In this document: piece by piece, positions 8,586-17,364 of the stretch
Layout: each line of letters opens with the position of its first letter
Numbering within the stretch: position 1 is the first letter of the stretch
NCBI RefSeq assembly: GCF_001316245.1
Contig: NZ_BBDM01000015.1
Coordinates: 1 to 64,000, forward strand
Origin: Vulcanisaeta sp. JCM 14467
GTDB lineage: Archaea; Thermoproteota; Thermoprotei; Thermoproteales; Thermocladiaceae
Direction of reading: 5' to 3'
DNA: 64,000 bases
Program-made: the position numbers and the translations under genes
Notes under the pieces: generated by a model
What the model was told of the DNA's origin: nothing
Seen by the model: the letters and a program-made list of their open reading frames with translations, nothing else
Database searches by the model: none

Positions 8586-9010
8586 ATGGCGGTGAATACC
8601 ATGGGTAATAATACAGGTGATAAGGAGGATGAGGAGTTGAGCAGGTTATTGGAGAGGAAGGCGAGGGAGTTTGCTAAGGCTGTAGGTAATGAGCCTGTTG
8701 AGTTGAGTGAGGATAATTTTGATGAATTCATAAGGAGTAGGAGGGTTGTGGTTGTGGACTTTTGGGCGCCTGGTGTGCGCCGTGCTTCCTACTTGAGCCG
8801 ATCCTAAAGGCCCTGGCTAGGGAGATGCCCTGCGTTGGCTTTGGCAGGTTGAATACCCAGGAGTGGCCTGACGTTGCGGCTAAGTACGATGTGATGAGCT
8901 TGCCGACTGTGATAATATTTAAGGATGGTGAGCCCGTGGATTTCGTGGTTGGCGCCGTGCCTAAGAAGATAATTGCTGATAAGATAAGGAGGGTTCTTAG
9001 TGAGAATTGA
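8586..9010 (+). CDS. Thioredoxin (one frameshift in the active site)
   Basis: A thioredoxin-fold thiol-disulfide oxidoreductase of about 141 residues with a charged N-terminal extension of some 35 residues before the core. Strand V-V-V-V-D-F-W-A-P is followed by a frame break at 8770-8772; adding one T gives W-C-A-P-C, the redox Cys-x-x-Cys site. The cis-proline region M-S-L-P-T-V-I-I-F-K-D-G-E-P follows in the second frame. The start ATG is about 25 nt after TATA sequence CTTTAAATT. The missing base is probably a sequencing error, since both halves are well conserved. Confidence 0.85.
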
Positions 9011-9042
9011 AATTATTTGATGAATTTTACCAGGTAATTAAC

Positions 9043-10362
9043 TTACTTAATGTTTTCCTCCCTCTCTATCTCGCCTAATGACTTGTCTAGGGCGTCAATC
9101 GCCTTATCAATGTGCTCCTGCTTAACGGTTAATGGCGGTGCAAACCTAATGACATTGCCATTCCAACCGCTGGTCACGAAGAGTACGCCCCTCTTCAATG
9201 CCCTGTTAAGGCATATGTCGCTTGTCTCCTTCGTCGCTGGTTCCTTGGTCTTCCTATTCTTAACGAGTTCAATACCAATCATGAGCCCGAGACCCCTCAC
9301 CTCACCAATGAGCAGGTGCTTGTCGTATAGCTCCATTAACCTCTTCATTGCGTATTCACCCATTCTCTTAGCGTTACTCAATAGCTCCTCCTTATGCATG
9401 TTATAGTAATCAACAGTAGCCTTGACAGCCGCCATTATTAATGCTGATGCTCCGAAGGTTGAGTGCTCATCATTCAACTGCATTACTGAGGCAATTTCCT
9501 TCCTAGTGACCACGGCAGACGCAGGTAATCCACCCGTCATTCCCTTAGCCGCGACCACTATGTCAGGTTTAACGTTGAATTGTTCGAAGGCCCAGGTGGT
9601 GCCAGTCCTACCCATGCCAGTCTGAACTTCATCAAACACTAGCAGTATTCCGTAGGTATCAAGGACCTTCTTTAACCTCTCGAAGAAGTCCATTGGGGGC
9701 ACCACTATGCCGCCGACGCCCTGTATTGGTTCAGTAATTAGGCAACACACGTCCTTAATGGCCACATAATTAATGTAGTACTCAATGGTCTCGACAGCTG
9801 CCTTACCACACTCCTCAGGTGGCATTTCACCGAACGGGCACCTGTATGGGTATGGAAATGGTGCTATTAACGTGCCTGGCGGTAATGGTCCGTACTCCTT
9901 CCTCCTCATTCCATGGTACGAGCCAGTTAGGTATGTCCTACCGTGGTAACCACCCATTAGGTACATTACATACGTATTCTTCGTGTACCTCTTCGCAATC
10001 TTAAGCGCTAACTCAATACCCTCGGAACCTGACAACTTAAAGTGGACCTTATTGTACATGTTCCTGTCAGAGAATAGACTCAGTACGGCCTTTGCGGCGT
10101 TGAGTAATTCCTCCGTGTACCAATTATAGCCATTACCAGCGATCAAGCGCTTGGCAGTCTCTGCAATGGCATCCGCAAGCCCCGGTGGGTTGTGACCTAG
10201 TAATGCCGTGGTTACCACGGTCATGAAGTCCAGGTATGTATTCCCATCAACGTCATAAACATAGATATCGCGGGCCTCCCTAACAACAAGTCTATGCGTT
10301 GGATATAAATTGCTCATTAAGTACTCGTCGAGCTCCTTAAGAATCTCCTCCGTCCTCCCCAT
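9043..10362 (-). CDS. Class III (GABA/ornithine-type) aminotransferase
   Basis: A 439-residue PLP-dependent transaminase of fold type I, class III. Visible landmarks are the S-G-S-E-G-I-E-L-A-L-K-I-A motif near residue 109, Y-H-G-R-T near 139, L-L-V-F-D-E-V-Q-T-G-M-G-R-T-G near 240 (the Asp binds the PLP nitrogen) and the Schiff-base Lys in A-A-K-G-M-T-G-G near 269. Sequence style (long form with the C-P-F-G-E-M-P-P-E-E-C insertion) resembles archaeal 4-aminobutyrate or broad amino-acid aminotransferases more than short acetylornithine enzymes. The exact amino donor cannot be told. The gene is intact and convergent with thioredoxin. Confidence 0.9.
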   Translation of the reverse strand: MGRTEEILKELDEYLMSNLYPTHRLVVREARDIYVYDVDGNTYLDFMTVVTTALLGHNPPGLADAIAETAKRLIAGNGYNWYTEELLNAAKAVLSLFSDRNMYNKVHFKLSGSEGIELALKIAKRYTKNTYVMYLMGGYHGRTYLTGSYHGMRRKEYGPLPPGTLIAPFPYPYRCPFGEMPPEECGKAAVETIEYYINYVAIKDVCCLITEPIQGVGGIVVPPMDFFERLKKVLDTYGILLVFDEVQTGMGRTGTTWAFEQFNVKPDIVVAAKGMTGGLPASAVVTRKEIASVMQLNDEHSTFGASALIMAAVKATVDYYNMHKEELLSNAKRMGEYAMKRLMELYDKHLLIGEVRGLGLMIGIELVKNRKTKEPATKETSDICLNRALKRGVLFVTSGWNGNVIRFAPPLTVKQEHIDKAIDALDKSLGEIEREENIK

Positions 10363-10564
10363 TAAGTTAATTAAATGCCCGCTCCTTTTAAGCTTAATCT
10401 ATTAGTTATTTTACTCCATAGAATATGTAATATTTATTCCATAATGATCCTCGATATTTTTGGAAATTTTCTCTTAATTAAGGTATAATCTATAAGAATA
10501 CATAGATTATTTACTCATTTAGAAAGGTTTTTAAGAATCAACCTAAGATGGAGCTTCGATCTCC

Positions 10565-12018
10565 ATGGAGGAGCAGGAGCAAAAGCCGGAGGAGGGTAAG
10601 GTTGTCTCTGAGACATCATTAATGGTTCCATCACCTCTCGATTTATTATTTAACCCAAGGTCTGTTGCGATTATTGGGGCTACGCTAGGGAGAATAGTGT
10701 TGGTGGAGTAATCACCAAGAACTTGCTCACTAAATTTAAGGGTAAGGTTTATCTGGTTAATCCCAGGTATGATGAGGTTAATGGTATTAAGTACTATAAG
10801 TCAGTGCTGGACATTCAGGATGATGTTGATCTGGCCGTTATAGTGGTTCCGGCGCCAGCCGTGCCTAAGGTAACGGATGAGTGTGTCAGGAAGGGTGTTA
10901 GGGTTACGATTATCATTAGTGGTGGTTTTAGTGAGGTTGGTGAGGAGGGTGCGAAGCTTGAGGAGGAGTTGAGGAGGGTTGCTCAAAACCGTATTAGGGT
11001 TCTCGGCCCAAACTGCATTGGCGTTTACAACGCATTTAACGGCCTCGACACATTCTTTTTGCCCGAGGATAGGATGGGTAGGCCGAGGCCTGGTCCCGTG
11101 GCCTTAATTAGCCAGAGTGGTGCTGTTGCAGGTGCCATACTTGATTGGGCCGCTAGGAGGAATATTGGTGTTGGTTTGGCCGTGAACTACGGAAACAAGC
11201 TGGACATTAATGAGTCCGAGCTCCTTGAGTACTTTGCTAGGGATAATAGGGTTAAGGTCATTGTGATGTATATGGAGGGATTGAAATACCCAGGAGAGGG
11301 AAAGAAGTTGCTTGAGGTTATGAAGGAGGTATCGAACGTTAAACCAGTGGTCGTTTATAAGGCTGGTAGGACGAAGGCGGCCACGGGCGCCGTTAAGTCC
11401 CACACGGCGGCTTTGGCGGGTAATTACGAGATCTACCACGCAATGCTTAAGCAGGCGAACGTAATTGAAGCAGATAATCTAACGGATGCCTTTGACATGG
11501 CCAAGGCCCTGGCGACGCAACCATTACCGAGGGGTAACAGGGTACTTGTCATAACGGATAGTGGCGGTATGGGTATACAATCTGTGGATGCCCTGGACAT
11601 GCGTGGACTGCAGGTTCCTGAATTATCCGAGAGCCTGCAGGAAATACTGAGGAAGCAATTACCACCACTGGCAGTCACCCGTAACCCGATCGACTTGACG
11701 GGTAGTGCCACGGATGCCATGTACAAGTTTGTCCTAGACACCGTATTACCCACAAGCTACGTGGACATGGCGTTAATAATAGCACTAATGCAGATACCGG
11801 GCTTAACTATAAACCTGGGCAATTACATAATTGAGGCTAAGAGGTTTGGTAAGCCGATAATCGTCGTTAGCTTCGGTGGTAATGAGTATGTGGTTAAGTT
11901 CGAGAGCCACCTCGAGGAGAATGGAATACCCGTCTATCACGCGCCTCATAGGGCCGCTAAGGCATTATGGGCTTTGTATGAGTATGCAAAAATAAAGGGT
12001 GTGGCTAGGGAGTGGTGA
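10565..12018 (+). CDS. ADP-forming acyl-CoA synthetase, alpha subunit (one frameshift)
   Basis: This subunit binds CoA and carries the phospho-His of the NDP-forming acetyl/acyl-CoA synthetase, which makes ATP from acyl-CoA, ADP and phosphate. The N-terminus M-E-E-Q-E-Q precedes S-P-L-D-L-L-F-N-P-R-S-V-A-I-I-G-A, a classical CoA-binding start, then the frame breaks near 10677-10682; one added base yields R-E-N-S-V-G-G-V-I-T-K-N-L-L and the rest is continuous. The S-H-T-A-A-L-A-G-N-Y loop near residue 280 marks the second domain. A TATA-like GGTTTTTAAG is about 30 nt before the ATG. The beta subunit follows after 5 nt, so the two form an operon. Confidence 0.9.
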
Positions 12019-12023
12019 GGGGT

Positions 12024-12722
12024 ATGAACCCAATAATCGCAAAGGCCCTTGAGGAGGGTAGGTATAAACTACTTGAGCATGAGTCCTTCGAGCTGCTTAG
12101 GCAGTATAACATACCAGTTCCAGACTTTGCGTTGGTTCAGGACGTTAATGAGGCGCTAAAGATCGTCAAGGACATCGGCTACCCAGTGGTGCTTAAGGTA
12201 GTTTCCCCAGACATAATCCATAAGTCAGACGTTGGTGGCGTGATACTCAATATAAATAGTGATGACGAACTCAGAAGCGCTTGCGAGAGTATAAGGAATA
12301 ACATTAGGGAGAGGGCGCCATACGCCAGGGTCACGGGCTTCCTAATCCAGAAGATGATTCCTGAGGGCCTTGAGACAATAATCGGCGCCACTAGGGATCC
12401 GATCTTTGGTCACGTAATAGCCTTTGGCCTTGGTGGGGTTATGGTTGAGGTGTTACAGGACGTTAGTTTCAGGATTGTGCCGATAACGGAGGAGGATGCC
12501 AGGGCAATGGTTAGGGAGATAAAGGGCTATAGGCTATTCAATGGTTATAGGAACATGCCTGCGAGGGATGAGGAAGCCATCATTTACGTAATAACGAAGT
12601 TCTCAGAGCTACTATCCGATAACCCAAACATTGTTGAGGCAGATCTGAATCCAGTCATTGTTCTCGAGAGAGGTAAGGGCGCCTACGCGGCTGATGCAAG
12701 GTTCATAATTGGGTCTGTGTGA
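12024..12722 (+). CDS. ADP-forming acyl-CoA synthetase, beta subunit
   Basis: A 232-residue ATP-grasp subunit that partners the preceding alpha subunit; together they would convert acetyl-CoA or branched and aryl acyl-CoAs to the acid with ATP formation, the usual energy-conserving step of archaeal sugar and amino-acid fermentation. Visible elements: Y-P-V-V-L-K-V-V-S-P-D-I-I-H-K-S-D-V-G-G (nucleotide binding, phospho-His partner region), G-F-L-I-Q-K-M-I-P-E-G, P-I-F-G-H-V-I-A-F-G-L-G-G, and E-A-D-L-N-P. The start at ATG 12024 lies 5 nt after the alpha stop; an in-frame GTG at 12012 overlapping alpha is less likely. A separate alpha/beta arrangement is usual in archaea. Confidence 0.93.
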   Translation: MNPIIAKALEEGRYKLLEHESFELLRQYNIPVPDFALVQDVNEALKIVKDIGYPVVLKVVSPDIIHKSDVGGVILNINSDDELRSACESIRNNIRERAPYARVTGFLIQKMIPEGLETIIGATRDPIFGHVIAFGLGGVMVEVLQDVSFRIVPITEEDARAMVREIKGYRLFNGYRNMPARDEEAIIYVITKFSELLSDNPNIVEADLNPVIVLERGKGAYAADARFIIGSV

Positions 12723-12767
12723 TTCGTGAGTTAGGTTTAAAATTAATACCGTGGTTTCGCCCCTTGT

Positions 12768-13741
12768 ATGAATAAGGCACTACTGGTGTTTAGGCTTAAG
12801 ATGGCACTCGCAATAATAGCAATATTACTGCTAGGCGCCGCATTTACCTACGGCATTATGTGGTGGTTAACAAGAGGCTCGATAAGTGGTGTTGCCCTGG
12901 TAACGAGTCTCGTGGTTATGGCCTTCGTATTGACGCTATTCCAATGGTTATTTAGCCCATTCCTAATCAACGCCATGTATAGGCTCATGAGATTAAGCCG
13001 GATGACCCAACCTACGGCTGGGTATATGAAATGGTTGCCGACGTTGCAAGGGCCAATGGTTTTAAGGATGTGCCTAAGGTCTACGTAGCCGATGTTCCAT
13101 TTCCCAACGCCTTCGCCTACGGAAGCCCAATAGCTGGTAAGAGAGTTGCGATAACACTGCCTCTACTCAGGATATTAAAGCCCAGCGAGTTAAAGGCTGT
13201 TCTTGGACATGAGATTGGCCACCTTAGGCATAGGGATGTGGAGGTCCTAATGGCTGTTGGCTTATTACCAACGGTTATTTACTGGCTCGGTTGGTCACTT
13301 TGGTGGGGCGGTTGGTGGGGAGGTTGGTCTGAGGGTAGGAATAATGGTGGTGGACTACTACTCCTAATAGGCCTTGTGCTCATTGCCGTCAGCTTCCTAT
13401 TCAACCTATTTGTGCTGTACATCAATAGGTTGAGGGAGGCCTACGCTGACATTAATGGCGCGTTAACAGTTGAGAATGGCGCCCGTAACCTGCAAAGGGC
13501 CCTTGCCAAGATAACGCTGTATATGGACCCGAACATCGTGAAGAGGACTACGAATGGTACGCTGAGGATGCTCTTCTTCGCACCGCCCGTTAGTACTGAG
13601 TATCTTGAGAGTAACGTTGATGACTTAATAGAGTATTGGAGACATTATAAGCCGTCAATTTGGGAGGAGTTATTCATGACGCATCCGCATCCTGCCAAGA
13701 GGATACAAATGCTTGATAGGCTTGCTGGGTCCTCGCCGTGA
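12768..13741 (+). CDS. htpX: HtpX-like M48 membrane metallopeptidase (one frameshift)
   Basis: A zinc peptidase for turnover of misfolded membrane proteins. Two N-terminal membrane segments (about residues 10-35 and 42-62) precede the frame break at the AA pair 12995-12996; adding one A gives [13 protein letters not shown] and joins the catalytic frame. The zinc site [10 protein letters not shown] lies near residue 147, followed by two more membrane segments with a Trp/Gly-rich loop and the third ligand E in R-E-A-Y-A-D. The C-terminal T-H-P-H-P-A-K-R-I motif is typical of the family. A TATA-like TTTAAAATTAATA precedes the ATG by about 30 nt. Confidence 0.9.
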
Positions 13742-13806
13742 TCCTCAAATCAAAATAGAAAGAAACCCCAATAAAAATTATTAGCTAACCTTCCTTATAA
13801 TCCCAC

Positions 13807-14130
13807 TCAACTCTCCTTAACCGCTGATTGAAGATATAGAACCCTATACTTATTCCTCAACTTAATTAATGCGAAGGTGAATATTTGCTCACCACTAACG
13901 TAATTGCTCGTGGTTGTAACCCTCACGTACTTGGCGTTACTAATGTTATTAGTCACGTTACCATCCAGGTCAAATAACGTTACATCATTAATGCTTAAAC
14001 CAATACTCGTTAATGCATCCCTGATGCAGTCAATTACCAGGGATTCATCAACATCGTAGCACTTACCGCCCATGAACTCGTTCATTACCTTACTATGCAG
14101 TTCATAAACCCTCCTATCTAATTCGCTCAT
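13807..14130 (-). CDS. Hypothetical protein, 107 aa
   Basis: No family recognised. The protein is soluble, with an N-terminal helical half (M-S-E-L-D-R-R-V-Y-E-L-H-S-K) and a beta-rich C-terminal half ending in K-Y-R-V-L-Y-L-Q-S. It stands alone between HtpX and another small gene, with no obvious partner. Confidence 0.5.
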   Translation of the reverse strand: MSELDRRVYELHSKVMNEFMGGKCYDVDESLVIDCIRDALTSIGLSINDVTLFDLDGNVTNNISNAKYVRVTTTSNYVSGEQIFTFALIKLRNKYRVLYLQSAVKES

Positions 14131-14231
14131 CCAGTTACCGTAGTTGTGCTACTAAATATACCTTACTAATTTAGGGGTTGGTTATCGTGGGTCTTAGGTA
14201 ATGCTTATTTTTAACTTGAGCGCTCACTTAT

Positions 14232-14712
14232 GTGATGGAGGTCGTTAATACCGGTAAGAATGTCATGGACATGCTCAATGAGCTCTTCAACGACCTTAAT
14301 AGGGATGACCTATCCCTAATTGAGAGGTTGCCCTACGTGCGTGAGTATGAGAGGTATAGGGATGTTATCACAAACATACTTAGGGAGTTCCACATAGCGC
14401 TTGTCCTGGTTAGGATAACGTTTAATGATGGTTCCCGTAAGCTACGTCTTCCTAATAAGGGGTGAGGGTGGTGAGCTTGGTAAAATACCGACGTCAGGCG
14501 TTGTCGAGGGTTACGTAGTGAGTGTTAAGGGTAATGACAGGAAGAAGCTTCTGTATAGCCCGGCAACCTTTAACAGGGCTGAGGATGTGGCGGCTAGGAT
14601 TATGGAGTTCGCAAACATGTATAGGAAGGCTGAGGAGAGGATATCACAGCTTCAATTACTACGTGAGGCCGAGAAGGACTATGCGCTCTTTTATGAGGAG
14701 GCCGGTGATTAA
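14232..14712 (+). CDS. Hypothetical protein in two overlapping frames
   Basis: Two frames overlap by about 40 nt: the first (14232-14465) has a helical, acidic stretch N-E-L-F-N-D-L-N-R-D-D-L-S-L-I-E-R-L-P; the second (from 14425 or 14428, to 14712) has a beta-rich part followed by a long helix ending E-K-D-Y-A-L-F-Y-E-E-A. They could be one 160-residue protein broken by an indel between 14400 and 14450 (one base too many or two too few) or two overlapping genes. Neither half resembles a family I know. The first ATG sits about 25 nt after a TATA-like TTATTTTTAAC. Confidence 0.4.
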
Positions 14713-14830
14713 GAGCTTTAAGCTGGCATTCCTTAATTATTACGGTTAAATATGTGAAGAGCACGCCCTTATCTGAATGGGTGATGAGTACTGCTGGGCG
14801 GATTACCGCTCGTTAATTGAACCTGGGCCT

Positions 14831-15844
14831 TCAGCTACTCTTTATCTCCTTAATTATTGAGTATGCCTCCTCAGGGCTTGGCACCCTGGACTTAGCCTTA
14901 TAATACCTATAAACCTCCTCCTCAAAGTTCAACTCGGTCATTACACCCCTACTATTCAACACCCTCATAGCATCCCAGGGATCCCTCGCATCAATTACCA
15001 AGCTAGCCAATGGTAAATCGTTCATGGCCTTCCTAAGGTCTAGGTAGTAGGTGATTGATGATGATATGTCAAGCTTCACATACCTAGTACTTCCCCTTAT
15101 ACTGGCATTTCCGTGATAACCCCTGGCAGCCCTAAAGACTAGGGCGCTGGCCTCGGTTATTGCCTTACTAAGTATGTCCTCGAGAATTGTCAGGTCATCC
15201 CGCGTTGGGCCGTAGGCGCCTAGGAACGCGCCCTTACTCGCTAATTGGCTAATCCTCATGAGCACGTAGTCCCCATCCAACTCGCCATCCACGCCAGGGC
15301 CCGTAATACCAAGTATCACAGGCACGCCCGTGACCTCCTGCACCCTGCTCAGGATGGCTACGGAGTAGCTATCAGTGAGTGGGCTGTAGAGGCCCTCCTC
15401 ATTACCCAGGGCTAATACGTCACCTCCAACGTCAATGCCTATTACGGCGTCAACCCCATACTTACTCACATAATCGCTAAGCTCCTTAGCGGCATCACGT
15501 ACAGGGCCTGAAATGCTTATTCCTAATCCATCATCCTTAATAATACTCAGTACATTAGCTATCTGAGGGACAACGCGCTTACCCTCCCTAATGGCGTACG
15601 TGTCGCCATTAACAATTGCCAGGTAATCACCAATTACCTCGGCATTCCTAAGCTCCTGAATTCTAATGGGTCCAGGCACAATATCATTCACATACCTCTC
15701 CCAAAGAACCGCACCCAATACTGCTTCCTTACCCTCATTAATTGCTAGGCTATAGGTAATTGTCGAGCCAACGACATCACCTCCACCGCCAATACCAATC
15801 ACTAGCACATTCCTAACATTAAATCCTACAATCTCATCAATCAC
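14831..15844 (-). CDS. DUF1152 family protein
   Basis: A 337-residue protein matching the archaeal DUF1152 family of unknown function. The signature glycine-rich turn V-L-V-I-G-I-G-G-G-G-D-V-V-G-S is at residues 13-27, and a second one, V-I-G-I-D-V-G-G-D-V-L-A-L-G, lies near 134-147, followed by G-I-T-G-P-G-V-D-G-E-L near 183. The pattern of Gly-rich turns after beta strands suggests a nucleotide- or sugar-phosphate-binding alpha/beta fold, but that is inference. The ATG is about 25 nt after a TTTAAATAATTTAAATG stretch. Confidence 0.8.
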   Translation of the reverse strand: MIDEIVGFNVRNVLVIGIGGGGDVVGSTITYSLAINEGKEAVLGAVLWERYVNDIVPGPIRIQELRNAEVIGDYLAIVNGDTYAIREGKRVVPQIANVLSIIKDDGLGISISGPVRDAAKELSDYVSKYGVDAVIGIDVGGDVLALGNEEGLYSPLTDSYSVAILSRVQEVTGVPVILGITGPGVDGELDGDYVLMRISQLASKGAFLGAYGPTRDDLTILEDILSKAITEASALVFRAARGYHGNASIRGSTRYVKLDISSSITYYLDLRKAMNDLPLASLVIDARDPWDAMRVLNSRGVMTELNFEEEVYRYYKAKSRVPSPEEAYSIIKEIKSS

Positions 15845-15887
15845 AGTAAGGTCTCATTTTAAATAATTTAAATGCATTAAACTAAAA

Positions 15888-16700
15888 CTAACCTAACCTA
15901 TCATTATTAATCACCCCGCTGACTGCAAAGTAATACGTATTATTTACATATGCATTAATTATTACCGTAACGTAAAAAACACCGCCAAGCTCCGAGCCAC
16001 TGTTACACATGTCTTCTCCTGGTGAGGCACGTAGTGCATAGTCTATGGCGCCCCAATAAATCGTGTAATTACGTGTTCGTTCAATCATCCTGAAAACACC
16101 GATGTACCTAAGCGTTATATCTATACCATGATCAACACCACCAACCCTACTCATTAAGTAATCACTTATATCCCGCACGGCCTCGGTTATGTTATTGGCG
16201 CGTATCGTCACATTCATGCTCAATCCATTAACAATACCACTAATTACCTGTGAGTAATAACATAGATTGAATGGATACGTAGCAACGACAACGCCATTGA
16301 CATTACTGAATTGAGTAATTACCTGAATAACCGCGCGGTAAATAGTTGCATTGCCTTTGCCGTAAACTCCATAATCAATCACCCTATACCTCACAATACC
16401 CCCTGTCTTATTACTGATGGTGTTGAGAACCCCGTCCATGGCTTCCGTCAGGTTACTAGCGATTACGCCACAGGAGTAGTTCATCGGTTTCATAATGACT
16501 ATGCATGCTTCGTTTCGTAGTATTTGCGGCAATGTGCTATTTAACTGCTTAATGACGTTGATAGATAGTAGGTAGGTGTTTTCTAGGTTTAATGCTTTTG
16601 ATGTGTCGTTGCTCACGTAGTTTATTAAGTATGTGGTTAATGAAATCATCACTAATAGTGCTATGATTATGGGCAGTAACGACTTATAAATCATCCTCAA
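15888..16700 (-). CDS. Membrane-anchored extracytoplasmic protein, 270 aa
   Basis: One hydrophobic N-terminal segment (about residues 8-28) is followed by a 240-residue domain with many N-x-S/T sites (for example N-S-T, N-Y-S, N-L-T, N-K-T, N-Y-T), as expected for an exported, possibly glycosylated protein. Four or five Cys occur in the outer domain. It starts at TTG 16700, directly after the stop of the preceding gene, or at ATG 16694. It is the last and largest of a four-gene set of small membrane proteins (17321 to 15888). No family recognised; the layout recalls minor-pilin or TadE/TadG-like operons, but no signal or catalytic motif proves it. Confidence 0.6.
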   Translation of the reverse strand: MRMIYKSLLPIIIALLVMISLTTYLINYVSNDTSKALNLENTYLLSINVIKQLNSTLPQILRNEACIVIMKPMNYSCGVIASNLTEAMDGVLNTISNKTGGIVRYRVIDYGVYGKGNATIYRAVIQVITQFSNVNGVVVATYPFNLCYYSQVISGIVNGLSMNVTIRANNITEAVRDISDYLMSRVGGVDHGIDITLRYIGVFRMIERTRNYTIYWGAIDYALRASPGEDMCNSGSELGGVFYVTVIINAYVNNTYYFAVSGVINNDRLG

Positions 16701-17009
16701 TCACCTGACATAGACCACGTACACCTCGACACTTAACCTAGAATTATTAACTGCAATCCTTGGGCAAATGATTAGGTAATTATTAGCCGTTACCTCACTT
16801 GTTATTATAACATGGTTTAGGTCGGTAATGCTCGTTAAATTACCCAGTAGACACTCGGTGAATAGGTAAGTCCCAATAGATGCCCTATAATCAATTACTG
16901 ACAACCTTAATAGTAGGTTTGTTAGGTATATTGTGAGTATGAGTATTATGATTATTAGGATAATTGAAACTAGTAGGTCAGGGAATACCAAGGAGTCTGC
17001 GAGAGCCAT
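16701..17009 (-). CDS. Small single-pass membrane protein of the same operon
   Basis: About 102 residues: a short N-terminus (M-A-L-A-D-S-L-V-F-P), one very hydrophobic segment rich in Ile and Leu (about residues 12-34), then a 65-residue extracytoplasmic domain with N-L-T and N-N-S sites and two Cys. The ATG at 17009 overlaps the end of the preceding 53-residue gene; a TTG at 17015 is in frame. It is directly followed by the 270-residue gene. Confidence 0.55.
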   Translation of the reverse strand: MALADSLVFPDLLVSIILIIIILILTIYLTNLLLRLSVIDYRASIGTYLFTECLLGNLTSITDLNHVIITSEVTANNYLIICPRIAVNNSRLSVEVYVVYVR

Positions 17010-17139
17010 TGACAATCACCACTGCGTAATTGCTGATGGAGTTAGTTAGGTAAAGGAGTTTTAATAGGAAGCCCTCAATAATAATTATCATGATGAATAT
17101 CATTATCATTAGTATTGACGTGAGTAGATACCTAATCAT
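16978..17139 (-). CDS. Short membrane peptide gene (53 aa) of the same operon
   Basis: The frame begins with an ATG (17139) that overlaps the stop of the upstream gene in an ATGA arrangement and ends inside the next gene. The peptide has one strongly hydrophobic segment (I-L-M-I-M-I-F-I-M-I-I-I-I near residues 9-21) and a short tail. The tight overlaps on both sides are the main evidence that it is translated. Confidence 0.5.
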   Translation of the reverse strand: MIRYLLTSILMIMIFIMIIIIEGFLLKLLYLTNSISNYAVVIVNGSRRLLGIP

Positions 17140-17321
17140 CTAATCACCGTATTAATCCATTGAATGATTGCATTCAATTCTTTAATTAACTCAATATTAT
17201 TCCTTAGTAGCTCAGCGTAAAAGGCGGTCATGGTAATTGAGAGTATTACAGAAATTACCGTGAGTATTAATGATCCGTACTCCTGAAATAGAATGTTCAT
17301 TAACTCCTCGAGGAACTTCAC
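17136..17321 (-). CDS. Small membrane protein, first gene of a four-gene operon
   Basis: A 61-residue protein with one membrane segment (Y-G-S-L-I-L-T-V-I-S-V-I-L near residues 15-35) and an amphipathic C-terminus. It heads a set of four overlapping genes on the minus strand. A TATA-like ATATATCGAG sequence on the minus strand lies shortly upstream. Function unknown. Confidence 0.55.
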   Translation of the reverse strand: MKFLEELMNILFQEYGSLILTVISVILSITMTAFYAELLRNNIELIKELNAIIQWINTVIR

Positions 17322-17364
17322 AATTAGTTATTATCAACTCGATATATAAGCCACTACCGTAGAA

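Noticed and set aside
9050-10004. Plus-strand frames opposite the aminotransferase
   Set aside because: Antisense shadows of a strongly conserved gene.
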